Shown piece by piece: positions 43,230 through 52,138 of a stretch of DNA of 64,000 bases; the first letter of the stretch is position 1, and every line of letters begins with the position of its first letter. Below the pieces are notes generated by a model that saw only the letters and a list, made by a program, of their open reading frames with translations, searched no databases and was not told the origin of the DNA. This DNA comes from Qipengyuania xiapuensis (GTDB taxonomy: Bacteria > Pseudomonadota > Alphaproteobacteria > Sphingomonadales > Sphingomonadaceae). The stretch is from assembly GCF_019711395.1 (NCBI RefSeq), contig NZ_JAIGNL010000001.1, positions 1,736,001-1,800,000 of the forward strand, in the 5' to 3' direction. A program made the position numbers and the translations under genes.

Positions 43230-43550
43230 TCATTCCTCGGGGCGTTTGTTTGCCGCACGAATAATGTTCCTGAAGGCGACCACGATTCCGAGGAACAGGC
43301 CGACCAACAGACCCCAGGGCGAAGTGCCGGCGAACCAGTCAACGGTCCAGCCAATCACCGTACCACCGAGAATTCCGCCGAGAAGATCCGCCAGTACGCG
43401 GTTGCCGGAACGATAGTTCGCATCGGCGCCGGTACCTCGCGGCTGGTTGCGCTGGTCTTCACGCTGCTGGGCGGCTGCGAGCCGCTTCTCCAGCGCGTCG
43501 ATCCGCGCATCCTCCTCGACAGGTTCTCGTGCGGGTTTGTCGTCGCTCAT
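43230..43550 (-). CDS. AtpZ/AtpI family protein
   Basis: The 106-residue protein has a charged N-terminal half and a two-helix hydrophobic C-terminal half (LLGGILGGTVIGWTVDWF, GLLVGLFLGIVVAFRN). The AtpZ/AtpI group assists c-ring assembly or ion supply. It leads the F0 operon and has GGAG upstream of the ATG. Confidence 0.88.
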   Translation of the reverse strand: MSDDKPAREPVEEDARIDALEKRLAAAQQREDQRNQPRGTGADANYRSGNRVLADLLGGILGGTVIGWTVDWFAGTSPWGLLVGLFLGIVVAFRNIIRAANKRPEE

Positions 43551-43612
43551 GCCTTGCTCCTTTAAGGGGGTTGCGCGGCACGGGCACGGACTTGCCCGCC
43601 GAGGGCGCCGCC

Positions 43613-43641
43613 CCCTTAGAAGGGGGTCATTTTAGAGTCAA
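43613..43641 (-). promoter_or_regulatory. Possible promoter of the F0 operon
   Basis: On the minus strand TTGACT (43641-43636) and TAAGGG (43618-43613) are 17 bases apart. The -10 region overlaps a CCCCCTT/AAGGGGG inverted repeat. Pattern match only. Confidence 0.3.
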
Positions 43642-43675
43642 CACGGCAGGGGTGCAAAAGGCGGCATTCCCCTTG

Positions 43676-43712
43676 CAAAAAAGCCTCCCCCGGCATGGAG
43701 CGCGAGGGAGGC
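43676..43712 (-). terminator. Terminator of the ydbH-ynbE-ydbL operon
   Basis: On the minus strand GCCTCCC and GGGAGGC form a stem around a 14-16 base loop, followed by TTTTTT. Confidence 0.85.
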
Positions 43713-43737
43713 ATCATGATTTCGTGGCAAATTGCCT

Positions 43738-44142
43738 CTACGGGCAGCGCGAATCCCGCATGGGCGGCGCAGAAGTGCGGGTCTGCCAGCTGCCGTCGGG
43801 CGCCTGGTACTTTTCGCCCGGCGTGGTGGCGAGGATCGCCTGGCAACCGGCGGTCAGCGCATATTCCTCGATCGTTGCGTTGGTCGCCTGCGCGCGTTCG
43901 GAATAGACCGCGCGGCGCTTGATGTTGATATCGTTGACGAGACGGCGAAGTTCGGCGGTCTCCGCACCGACGATGCCGAGATAGCCGTCCATCTTCTCGC
44001 CGACCTGGCCGGCAGCGCGCGCGGCGGCATAGGCCGGATCGCGCTGGGCGTGGGCAGGCGCGGCAATCCCGCCGAGGGCGAGTGCGAAAACCGCGCCGGT
44101 CAGCGCAGCCTTGGTCAGTCCTTTGGTCATCGTGTCACCCAT
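43738..44142 (-). CDS. ydbL: YdbL family protein (DUF1318)
   Basis: The 134-residue periplasmic protein has a signal peptide (cleavage near AHA, about residue 32 from the first Met) and a small helical domain with GYLGIVGAETAELRRLVNDINIKRRAVY. In E. coli YdbL affects the YdbH-YnbE bridge. The first ATG overlaps the ynbE stop as TGATG; a second Met four codons in is also possible. Confidence 0.85.
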   Translation of the reverse strand: MGDTMTKGLTKAALTGAVFALALGGIAAPAHAQRDPAYAAARAAGQVGEKMDGYLGIVGAETAELRRLVNDINIKRRAVYSERAQATNATIEEYALTAGCQAILATTPGEKYQAPDGSWQTRTSAPPMRDSRCP

Positions 44143-44327
44143 CAGAAAATATCCGCGTTCTCTTCAATCGTATTGCCCGCATCTTCCGCGAGCCTGTAAA
44201 TCACTTCCTGCCGGATGTTCACATTGAGCTCGATCACGATCGGCTTGTCGGGTGCTTCCACCGTCACACAAGCTGCCAGCGTGAGCGAGGCCAAGGCGGC
44301 CGCCGCCAGTTTCGTCTTTCCGCGCAT
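44142..44327 (-). CDS. ynbE: YnbE-like outer-membrane lipoprotein
   Basis: The 61-residue protein has a lipobox (LTLAAC, Cys20 counted from the chosen ATG) and a short mature part with the YnbE-like segment VIELNVNIRQEVIYRL. YnbE multimerises at the outer membrane and completes the lipid bridge with YdbH in E. coli. I start at ATG 44327 with a weak GGG site; longer frames upstream look non-coding. Confidence 0.85.
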   Translation of the reverse strand: MRGKTKLAAAALASLTLAACVTVEAPDKPIVIELNVNIRQEVIYRLAEDAGNTIEENADIF

Positions 44328-44401
44328 ACCCTGCTTTCCCTGTTTGCAGTGAATTGTCGCAAGGCGCTCGCGGTCCGTCAATTCGTGCCTGTTCATACGC
44401 C

Positions 44402-47400
44402 TCACTCGCTTTCCTGGTCCTGAATGGTGGGTTCATCCGGAATCACGTCTTCCGGATCGATATCGGGCTCCACTTCTTCGCCCGTAATGGATCTCCTGAG
44501 CCGGGTACCGTCGTCGTCGAGCAGCCCGAGTTCGCGCGGATCGCGCACCGATGCGGGGTCATACATCGCTTTCAGCGAGGTCAGCAGCTGGTAGAACTGC
44601 GCGCGGATATTGATGCGGAACTGGATCGGCAGGTCGGCAATCTGGCGCGTGATGAAGTTCGTCTTGGCATCCTCGCCCTGGCGCACGCCGTCGAAACGTA
44701 CCCGCGTCACGATCTCGCCGGTCAGCGGACCGTCCATGATGATGCGCATCTGGCTGTAGTCGAGGCTGCGCAGCGCATCGAAAGCGAAATTGGCGATGGC
44801 CGAGAGGTCTTCGTAGGTCAGCTCGCCGACATAGGAGATATTGCCGCCGGGCGGACGCGACAGGAGGATGCCCTCCTCGATGAAGCCGTTGCCCTCGGCA
44901 TCGAAGACGATCGGCACGGTGCCGTCGAAAGTTCCGGTCGCCGAGATGTTCTCCAGTTCCATCTGCGCCACGAACTGGCCAGCATCGAGGCCGACGATCT
45001 CGAAGATATAACGCCGCTCCTCGCTGACACCGAGGTTGAGGTCGACTTCACGCAGGATCAATCGACCGCCCATAAAGGGCCAGCTGCCACCAGCGACGCT
45101 CAGCAATTCGCCATTGCGCAATTCGAAGGAAACCTCGCCATCGAGGACCTCGATACCCGGATTGACCGAGGCGACCTTGAGCGTCTGGTTCGGAGCCGTG
45201 GTGAGGTTCAGCAGGTCGGTGAACTCGATTGTCCCGCTCGCGCCCTTCACCGGACCGAAAGCCGCTGCGAAATCGATGTTCTCGGACGAGAATGCGCCGG
45301 AGCTGGTAACTTCGCCATCGCTCGACCAGTCGATCCTGCCGCTACCCGTAATCACGCCTTCGGCATTGGCGATCACACCGAGCGCAAGCTGGCTGACGTC
45401 CTCGGGCTGCAAGCCCTCATCGAAGCGCAGACCCTCGATATCGAGATTGGCGTAGCCGCTGCCGGTCTCGAGATTGTGCCGGATGTCGGCGAGCGTGACG
45501 ATGCGGTCGCTTGCCGGATTACGCAATGCAGCCTCGGCATCGATCACATTGTCGACGAGCGTCAGGCTCGCGTCGCGCGCGACCAGCGGCTCGAAGCGGT
45601 CCGGCTCCTCGCGGTCGGTAAGCCGGAAGGCGCCATCGCCGACTGCGAGCCTGCCATCGGCAAAGGAGAAGCCGCCGGCAACCTCGGTGAGGTCCATAGG
45701 CACGGCAGCAAGCGAAGCTTCGCCGCCTTCGAACGCCCCCGTGATCGTTTCGCCGAAATCCGCATCGATCCGGGCAAAAGCAAACCGACTCGCATCGCCA
45801 GCGGTGCCGAGCGTGATGTCCACGTCGTTTGCGACCAGTTGTCCGGGATAGCTCATGGCGAGCGTACCAGTCTCGAGCGCGAGCGGCGTATCGCCGAGCG
45901 AACCTTGCAGGTTCAGCGGCCCGGTCTCGGCTGCGAAACGCAGGCCTGCCTCTCCGTAGCGAAGGATCGGCGAACCGCCCGAGGGGCATATTGTCAGCCC
46001 GGGTCCGGCAAGGTTGAGCGACGCAAGCGCAAGCCTGCGGAACCCCACACGCACGCATTCGCGCCACAATGCAAGCTCGCCGCCGGGCTCCCACCGGCCT
46101 TTGACTGGCATGGACAGGCCATCGACCGCTCCGCCGGGAAGCGGTCCGCTCGCCTCGACCTCGCCTGCGAAACCCAACGCGCCGCTATCGGCTTGGGCGA
46201 TGGTGATACCCGGTATCGCAATACGCGATCCACCCGCTTCATAGGGTGCCATGGAGAGGCGGAAGACTGCTTCGTCCCCGCCACTGCGCTCCATGCGTCC
46301 GCTGATGCGCGGAATGCCCGGCCCGCCGGTGGCGATGTTGCCGGAAAGGCGTGCGGGCTCGTCGGTCGGGGTGCTGAACTCGAATCGCGAAAGCGAGAGG
46401 AGGCGCGCTCCGCTTCCTCCGACAAGCTCCGCTTCGGGAAGCAGGAGGAGCGATCCACCGTCGTCCGAGCGATAAGTGATGCGCGCGCCGAGCGAGCTGC
46501 CCCGGGTTTCGGCCTGCAGCGCAGACCCGATGCGGCGAGCGATTGGCTCCACCAAGGTGCCCTCGCCCGATGCCGCGAGCGATTCGATGGTCCCGATCGA
46601 CGCGCTGCCGAGCCGCAAGCCGTTCCCTTCGACATCGCTCTCGATTTCGAGGCGTGCAAAACTGTTGCGTGCGCGCAGGACGCCTTCGGCAGTGATGACC
46701 GCGGCGAGCGCTTGCGGACTTTCCGCCCCGCGAAGCGCAAAACTGTACCGGGCGGTCGCGTCCCCGTCACGGAGCTGTGCGCGGACCGTCCCTGCAAGCG
46801 ACTGCGCGGCAACTGATCCATATCGCGCACCATCCGATTCGATGCGTGCGGTGAAGGAAGGGTTGGCCAGCGCAGCATCGGTGGCGGCATCGACCTCCGC
46901 AACAAGCCCGGAAAGGCTCGTCTCGCTCTCGGGACACGCGATTTCACTGGCGCGCAGCGGGCCGGAGAACGATGGCTCACCGCCATCTGTCTCGATCTTC
47001 CCGAACAGGGTCGCCCCTTCGGCCCGACATTCCCCGAACGCGAGCTGCGGAGCGCTCGCCGCGAGAATGCCCGCGAAACCGTCGGACACCAGCCCCTCGC
47101 CCTCTACCTTGAGACCGATCGGGCCGTAATCGCTTTCGACGAGACCCCTGCCGTCCACCAGTTTCAGGTAGAAGTCGGGAAGGCCCGGAGCCGCATCGCT
47201 TTCGCCGAAGATCAGTGGATCGAGCGAACCGAAGCTCAATTCACCGTCGACGAGTGTGCCGTAAAGGCGCGGCCGTTGAAGGGTAACGGAAGAAATTTGT
47301 GGCAGGCCGAGGCGATATCGAAGGCTGACGACGACCCTCTCGGCCGTGAAATCGGGCGCTTCCGGATCGCCGATAACGAGATTCGAAATGATCTGCGTGC

Positions 47401-47611
47401 GCCCGCCCACGCGCAGCAGGTCGTAACTCGCCGGAATGTCGTAACCGGCCAGTTCTTCGCGGATCAGGTCGTTGACGATGCTTTCGCGGCTTGCCCATGC
47501 CGTGAGGCCGACCGCGAGCAGGACGAGGATCGACAGCCCGGGGATCGCCCAGCGCTTCTTGCGCCAGCGCGGCCGGTGAGGCTGAGCAATCTGATCGTCG
47601 GACCCGTCCAT
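44402..47611 (-). CDS. ydbH: YdbH family AsmA-like intermembrane lipid transport protein
   Basis: The 1069-residue protein has one N-terminal inner-membrane anchor (about residues 22-42) and a long periplasmic beta-rich part with repeating AsmA/DUF748-like strands, as in TamB, YhdP and YdbH. The C-terminal DRLSG-like core (FDGTVPIVFDAEGNGFIEEG, LDYSQMRIIMDGPLTGE) fits YdbH. It is thought to move phospholipids to the outer membrane. ynbE and ydbL follow on the same strand, as in enterobacteria. Confidence 0.9.
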   Translation of the reverse strand: MDGSDDQIAQPHRPRWRKKRWAIPGLSILVLLAVGLTAWASRESIVNDLIREELAGYDIPASYDLLRVGGRTQIISNLVIGDPEAPDFTAERVVVSLRYRLGLPQISSVTLQRPRLYGTLVDGELSFGSLDPLIFGESDAAPGLPDFYLKLVDGRGLVESDYGPIGLKVEGEGLVSDGFAGILAASAPQLAFGECRAEGATLFGKIETDGGEPSFSGPLRASEIACPESETSLSGLVAEVDAATDAALANPSFTARIESDGARYGSVAAQSLAGTVRAQLRDGDATARYSFALRGAESPQALAAVITAEGVLRARNSFARLEIESDVEGNGLRLGSASIGTIESLAASGEGTLVEPIARRIGSALQAETRGSSLGARITYRSDDGGSLLLLPEAELVGGSGARLLSLSRFEFSTPTDEPARLSGNIATGGPGIPRISGRMERSGGDEAVFRLSMAPYEAGGSRIAIPGITIAQADSGALGFAGEVEASGPLPGGAVDGLSMPVKGRWEPGGELALWRECVRVGFRRLALASLNLAGPGLTICPSGGSPILRYGEAGLRFAAETGPLNLQGSLGDTPLALETGTLAMSYPGQLVANDVDITLGTAGDASRFAFARIDADFGETITGAFEGGEASLAAVPMDLTEVAGGFSFADGRLAVGDGAFRLTDREEPDRFEPLVARDASLTLVDNVIDAEAALRNPASDRIVTLADIRHNLETGSGYANLDIEGLRFDEGLQPEDVSQLALGVIANAEGVITGSGRIDWSSDGEVTSSGAFSSENIDFAAAFGPVKGASGTIEFTDLLNLTTAPNQTLKVASVNPGIEVLDGEVSFELRNGELLSVAGGSWPFMGGRLILREVDLNLGVSEERRYIFEIVGLDAGQFVAQMELENISATGTFDGTVPIVFDAEGNGFIEEGILLSRPPGGNISYVGELTYEDLSAIANFAFDALRSLDYSQMRIIMDGPLTGEIVTRVRFDGVRQGEDAKTNFITRQIADLPIQFRINIRAQFYQLLTSLKAMYDPASVRDPRELGLLDDDGTRLRRSITGEEVEPDIDPEDVIPDEPTIQDQESE

Positions 47612-47683
47612 CGAACCTCACACTTGCGCCCATCGCCCGTGGAAGGCAATGCAAGGTATTGAAACGGCTTGGGGGATTAAGGG

Positions 47684-48382
47684 TTGCCGGAGGTCGCGAA
47701 AAAGGTGCCGGGGCACGCCGGCACGGGGCACCGCGAACGCTTGCGCCAGCGGCTGCTGAAGGGCGGCGCAGAGGCGCTGGCCGACTACGAGCTACTGGAA
47801 TTCCTCCTGTTTTCGGCGATCAGGCAAGGCGATACCAAGCCGCTCGCCAAGCGGCTGATCGATCATTTCGGATCGTTTTCCGCTGTGCTCGGCGCGGAAC
47901 CGGGCGCGCTCGCGCAGGTCAAGGGAATGGGCGAGGCAAGCGCGGCGGCGCTCCATGCAGTCGCCCTTGCCGCCCGCCGGATGGCACGCGGCGAAGTCGA
48001 ACAACAGCCCGTTCTCGGCAGCTGGCAATCGCTCCTCGATTATCTCGCCATCGATATGGGGCATTTGAAGCACGAGCGCGTGCGCGTGCTCTATCTCGAT
48101 ACGCGCAACCGGCTGATCGACGACCACCTGGCAGCAGAAGGCTCGATCGACGAGGCGGCAATCCACCCGCGCGAGGTTATCCGCCGCGCGTTCGACAAGG
48201 GCGCGAGCGCGCTGATCCTCGTCCACAACCATCCCAGCGGCGATCCGGAGCCCAGCCGGGCCGACATCCAGATCACGAACCGGATCGCCGAAGCAGGCCG
48301 GCTGCTCGGCATCACCGTGCACGATCATGTCATCGTGGGGCGCGGCACGCATGTCTCGCTGCGCGCCAAGGGCCTGATCTAG
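47684..48382 (+). CDS. radC: RadC-like JAB domain DNA repair protein
   Basis: The 232-residue protein has a helix-hairpin-helix N-terminal part (FGSFSAVLGAEPGALAQVKGMG) and a JAB metallopeptidase-like domain with HNHPSGDPEPS (181-190). Its role in repair is disputed, and members often function in recombination. The start is a TTG at 47684 since no better codon is in frame near the fold start. Confidence 0.9.
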   Translation: MPEVAKKVPGHAGTGHRERLRQRLLKGGAEALADYELLEFLLFSAIRQGDTKPLAKRLIDHFGSFSAVLGAEPGALAQVKGMGEASAAALHAVALAARRMARGEVEQQPVLGSWQSLLDYLAIDMGHLKHERVRVLYLDTRNRLIDDHLAAEGSIDEAAIHPREVIRRAFDKGASALILVHNHPSGDPEPSRADIQITNRIAEAGRLLGITVHDHVIVGRGTHVSLRAKGLI

Positions 48383-48392
48383 GTTCGCCCGC

Positions 48393-49508
48393 TTAGCTGC
48401 CGATCACATATTTTGAGTATGATCCGGTCACCAGCTTGATGGCCGCTACCACGAGATAGGAAACCGCCAGCGCGATCAGGAAGGCGGCTATCACCGCGAG
48501 GAGCAGCGCCCAGGCCGGATTGCTTTCGGGCACGAACTGACCGACCAGCTTGGCGATCGGGCGAAGCAGTGGTCCATGCAGGAAGTATATACCGAAGGAA
48601 TAGGCCGCCACCTTCTTGAGGAAGCCTTTGGTGGTCTGCGACATGCTGGCGCTGGTCTTCATCAGCGCGACCAGCATCAGGGCCGCGAGTGACAGCCGCA
48701 AGACGTAAAAGGCACTCTCGCGCGGTATCATCGGGCCGAACTCGCCCACCCCAGTGATGTCGATGAAGATGATCGCCGCAGCCGCGAGCAAGGCCAGCGC
48801 CGCAACCTCGTATTTCCGCCGCGAGAATAACTCGACGCTGGCGTTGGGATCACGGCCTATGACGAGACCGACTACGTAGACGCCACCGAAGAATGTCACC
48901 ATCGCCGGTGTCACCTCGGTATCGGTCCTCGAGATGAAGAGCGGCAGGATCATCAGCACGAGGGCAAGCACGAAAAGGGATTTCTGCGTCACGATCCTGA
49001 GCAGCACCGGGCTGATCACGTAAAGGATCATGATGACCGGGATGTACCAGAGCGTGTTCCATGCCTCGCCCATGAAGACGTTGAATGCGATTTCGCCAAC
49101 CGCGTCTGTTGTAGGGGGCACGAGGCCCGTCCGAAGGTAATCCTGCGCGAGGAAAAGAATGGTCAGCCCGGTGCTCACCAGTGCGAATGGGAGCCAGACG
49201 AACTCCACGCGCGAGCGCAGGAAAGGCCCATGCGGCTTGCGGTGCAGGCGATAGGCATAGAGGATCCCGCTGATCAGGGCGAAATACACGGTCGCATCGT
49301 GGGACGCGATGTGGACCAGCGTCCGGACGGACGAGTATCCCTCTTCAAGTCCCGATACACCGCGCAGCAGGACTGCATTGCCCGAATGAATCATGACCAC
49401 GAAAAGGATCGCCACGCCGCGGAACAGGTCCAGATAGTCAAGGTAGGGCGAAGGCGGCTTCGCCGTGTCCGGAGCCTTCTGTCCTGAAAGCGATGTCTCC
49501 ACGTTCAT
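48393..49508 (-). CDS. Acyltransferase 3 family membrane protein
   Basis: The 371-residue protein has about ten transmembrane segments and the family start DYLDLFRGVAILFVVMIHSG, with the conserved Arg and His of acyltransferase-3 enzymes that O-acylate polysaccharides. There is no fused SGNH domain. ATG 49508 has a GAGGGGG site and overlaps the upstream gene stop as ATGA. It ends just after radC on the opposite strand. Confidence 0.9.
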   Translation of the reverse strand: MNVETSLSGQKAPDTAKPPSPYLDYLDLFRGVAILFVVMIHSGNAVLLRGVSGLEEGYSSVRTLVHIASHDATVYFALISGILYAYRLHRKPHGPFLRSRVEFVWLPFALVSTGLTILFLAQDYLRTGLVPPTTDAVGEIAFNVFMGEAWNTLWYIPVIMILYVISPVLLRIVTQKSLFVLALVLMILPLFISRTDTEVTPAMVTFFGGVYVVGLVIGRDPNASVELFSRRKYEVAALALLAAAAIIFIDITGVGEFGPMIPRESAFYVLRLSLAALMLVALMKTSASMSQTTKGFLKKVAAYSFGIYFLHGPLLRPIAKLVGQFVPESNPAWALLLAVIAAFLIALAVSYLVVAAIKLVTGSYSKYVIGS

Positions 49509-50827
49509 TGGCCCGCGCCCCCTCTCGTATTGTGCCGCGAACCTTCCCTGATGAGGACGCTCGGCAATTCGCGCTCCATCATCGATCCGGGAGGATGGGG
49601 ACAACAGACCTCCGGATCCGAGGTTTTCTCGTGATGCAAGGTCGGGACGTTAACGAGAAGCCCCAGCACCGCTGCGAGCCAGACCCAAATTGCCATGCGC
49701 GGAACGCCGGGAGCGGAAGCGAAAAAGAGCGCGATGAGCCACTGGGGGCTATAGAGCAGCGCCTCGTCGGGGTTGAAGTAGAGGTAGAAGAGCAGGATCG
49801 CACTTGCTGCGGCAAGCAGGCCGAACGTTTCCGTGCGTTCGCTCGAACGCACCGCCCGGACAAGCGAGACGACGAGCAGCGAAGCCATCGCGAGATAGGC
49901 TGCAAGATGGAGCGGACGTGCTCCGAACTGCAAGAGGTCGGCAAAGATGAACCTGCAGCGCAGAAACTCGTAAGGTGCGACAAAGGAAAACACGAAACTC
50001 GTGGCGAGGAAGTCGGCGAGAACCTGCGGGTCGATGAAATGGGAGAAGCTTGCGAAGCGCTCCAGGTAATCACCGTGCCACACGAGCCCGTCATCGCCCT
50101 CCGCGGCGACTGCAGGCGCTACGACGGCGAGCAGGACGAAGGCGAGAGGCACCAGAATGCAGAGGGCAAATTTGCGGAGATCGGCAACCACCTCTGCCTG
50201 CTTGAGGAGGCATGCGAAATACACGAGGAGGAAGGCCGCTGCCGGTGCGTTTGCGAGAGCGAGTCCGGCACCGATCGCACCGGCAACGGACGCACTGACG
50301 AGGGCGTCCTGACGCGCTTTCTCGGCCACGACCGGCAGCAGGAGACAGGCAATGCAAATTGCAAGGAGCGTGACGCCATAGCTCTCGGCCATGCCGAAAT
50401 GGGTTGCTACTCCCAGAGTGGAAAGCACGAGGAGGGTCAGGCCTGCCGAAACCGCCTTAGTGTTACCCGCCCTGCGGAAATAGGCGAAGGCCAGCACAGC
50501 TGCACAAGCCTGGACAAGCGATAGCGCAAGTGTGGCGGCAAGTGCCTGCGAAATGCCCAGCCAGATGAGCGGCTGCGCCAGCAATGCAATCAGCACTACC
50601 GCGAGCGCATGCTTGTGCACCCGTAGGCCAAGGAAATTGCCTTCTTCGAGATAGCGCCAGATCGACACGGTGTCGGCGCCAAGCACGCAATTGTTGACCG
50701 AGATTGCCTCGCGGCTGACCTCGATCCGCAAGACCGATACCACCATCACGACCACGCCAAGCGTGATCGCCAGAATGACGTCGCGGCGTTCGATGGCGGA
50801 AAACTCCCGCTGCAACAGGAAGACCAT
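49505..50827 (-). CDS. Polytopic membrane protein, possible GT-C glycosyltransferase
   Basis: The 440-residue protein has about ten or more hydrophobic segments and a hydrophilic tail. A large periplasmic loop is not obvious. It resembles GT-C-type sugar transferases in layout, but no diagnostic motif is clear. It sits between the UbiA-type gene and the acyltransferase gene. The start at ATG 50827 avoids overlap with the UbiA gene. Confidence 0.7.
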   Translation of the reverse strand: MVFLLQREFSAIERRDVILAITLGVVVMVVSVLRIEVSREAISVNNCVLGADTVSIWRYLEEGNFLGLRVHKHALAVVLIALLAQPLIWLGISQALAATLALSLVQACAAVLAFAYFRRAGNTKAVSAGLTLLVLSTLGVATHFGMAESYGVTLLAICIACLLLPVVAEKARQDALVSASVAGAIGAGLALANAPAAAFLLVYFACLLKQAEVVADLRKFALCILVPLAFVLLAVVAPAVAAEGDDGLVWHGDYLERFASFSHFIDPQVLADFLATSFVFSFVAPYEFLRCRFIFADLLQFGARPLHLAAYLAMASLLVVSLVRAVRSSERTETFGLLAAASAILLFYLYFNPDEALLYSPQWLIALFFASAPGVPRMAIWVWLAAVLGLLVNVPTLHHEKTSDPEVCCPHPPGSMMERELPSVLIREGSRHNTRGGAGQ

Positions 50828-50871
50828 GCTTCCGTCACCCGAAGTTGGTTTGTCAGCAGCCAAACCGTTGG

Positions 50872-51825
50872 CTACCAGGCCAGCAAGGACACGAGGAAAA
50901 CGCCGATACCGCACAACTGACTCATCGGGTCGCGCAGCGTGTAAACGACCGGATCGGTGTGGATCTTGCCGCGGTTCGCCAGCAGCAACATACGGATCAG
51001 CCAGAAGATCAGCAGCGGAACGATCACCCACAAGATGCGGGGCTGGCTGAAGTTCTGCGTGACGTCAGGCGATCCGATAAAACGCATCAGGATGGCCATA
51101 GAGCTCAATCCCGCTGCAGCCGCTATTGCCAGCATTACCGGATAGTCGCCGACTGTATAGGAGCGCCCAAGCAATCTCTGCTGCGGTCCGTTTCCTAGGC
51201 GAGCGAGCTCTGAACAGCGCTTGACCGTCGCCAGCGAGAGGAACAGCAGGCAAGAGAACGCGAGGATCCAGTCGGAGGAATCGAGCCCTTCGAACTGCGC
51301 GCCGATAGCTTCGTCGCCAGCTATGACGCGCAGCACATAAAGACATGCGATGACGACGATATCGAGGCCGAGCATCCGTTTGAGACGCAGCGTGTAAGCG
51401 ACCGACGCAACTACATATGCGGCCAGAACCATGCCGAAAGCGATGGGCAATAGTGCGGCCAGCCCTGCCCCGAGCAGGATAAGCGCCGCAATCACGAACC
51501 AGCCGGTCGATGGCTGCAAGTCACCACTTGCAAAGGGTCGGAGCCGCTTCGTCTCGTGCAGCTCGTCGACCTCGCGGTCGAGGATGTCGTTGAAGATGTA
51601 TGTGGCCGAGGCGACGAGACTGAAGGAAAAAAACGCGATTGCTGCGTCGCGAATGTCGGCGAGATCAAACTCGTGCGAAATGATCAGCGGAACGAAGATC
51701 AGGAAATTCTTGGACCACTGGTGCAGCCTCATGGCGGATATGATCGAGCCTGCCAGCGAGGTCGCCGCCGCGGGTCGTTCGCTCGCCATCTCTCTCCTCA
51801 CGCCCGAATCCGAATTGCTCGTCAT
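50872..51825 (-). CDS. UbiA family prenyltransferase, DPPR synthase-like
   Basis: The 317-residue membrane protein has the UbiA Asp-rich motif NDILDREVD (79-87), then TKRLRPFASG, and a C-terminal DPVVYTLRDPMS. This pattern matches decaprenyl-phosphate phosphoribosyltransferases (first step to decaprenyl-phosphoryl-arabinose) rather than quinone UbiA. The start could be ATG 51825 or 51789; both have GGAG-type sites. A HAD phosphatase domain, often fused in relatives, is absent. Confidence 0.88.
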   Translation of the reverse strand: MTSNSDSGVRREMASERPAAATSLAGSIISAMRLHQWSKNFLIFVPLIISHEFDLADIRDAAIAFFSFSLVASATYIFNDILDREVDELHETKRLRPFASGDLQPSTGWFVIAALILLGAGLAALLPIAFGMVLAAYVVASVAYTLRLKRMLGLDIVVIACLYVLRVIAGDEAIGAQFEGLDSSDWILAFSCLLFLSLATVKRCSELARLGNGPQQRLLGRSYTVGDYPVMLAIAAAAGLSSMAILMRFIGSPDVTQNFSQPRILWVIVPLLIFWLIRMLLLANRGKIHTDPVVYTLRDPMSQLCGIGVFLVSLLAW

Positions 51826-52138
51826 TCCGGCCCTCCGGACGGACGCGAAGATGAAGCAGCTGGAGCGCCATTCTCGTAATCGGTAGTTGCCACTCGCCGG
51901 AGCTCCCCGCCTGCGGCCAGCTCGCTCCCCTCACGAAGCTGACCTTCCAGCGAAGCTTACGCCGCACAAAATGCAGTATAAATTACCCTTAAAGCTGGAA
52001 CTGACCATTACGGGACCCTCTTTCGAGTAGGGTCGATCCTTCCCCCGCCCTCAATTGCGCCCGCACTTGAATTGCGACCACTACCGCTCTAGCGGCGCAG
52101 GCAATTCTCTCACGCACAATTCCAGTCCGGAGTCTCAC
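51826..52138. other. Divergent intergenic region between UbiA-like gene and purB
   Basis: About 313 bases separate the two divergent starts. I see no ORF or RNA gene. It must hold both promoters, but I find no clear pair of hexamers. Confidence 0.4.

Noticed and set aside
44354-46816. Open frame of about 820 codons on the plus strand opposite ydbH.
   Set aside because: The minus strand encodes a convincing YdbH protein with signals and operon partners. The plus frame is Arg/Asp/Glu/His-rich shadow sequence.
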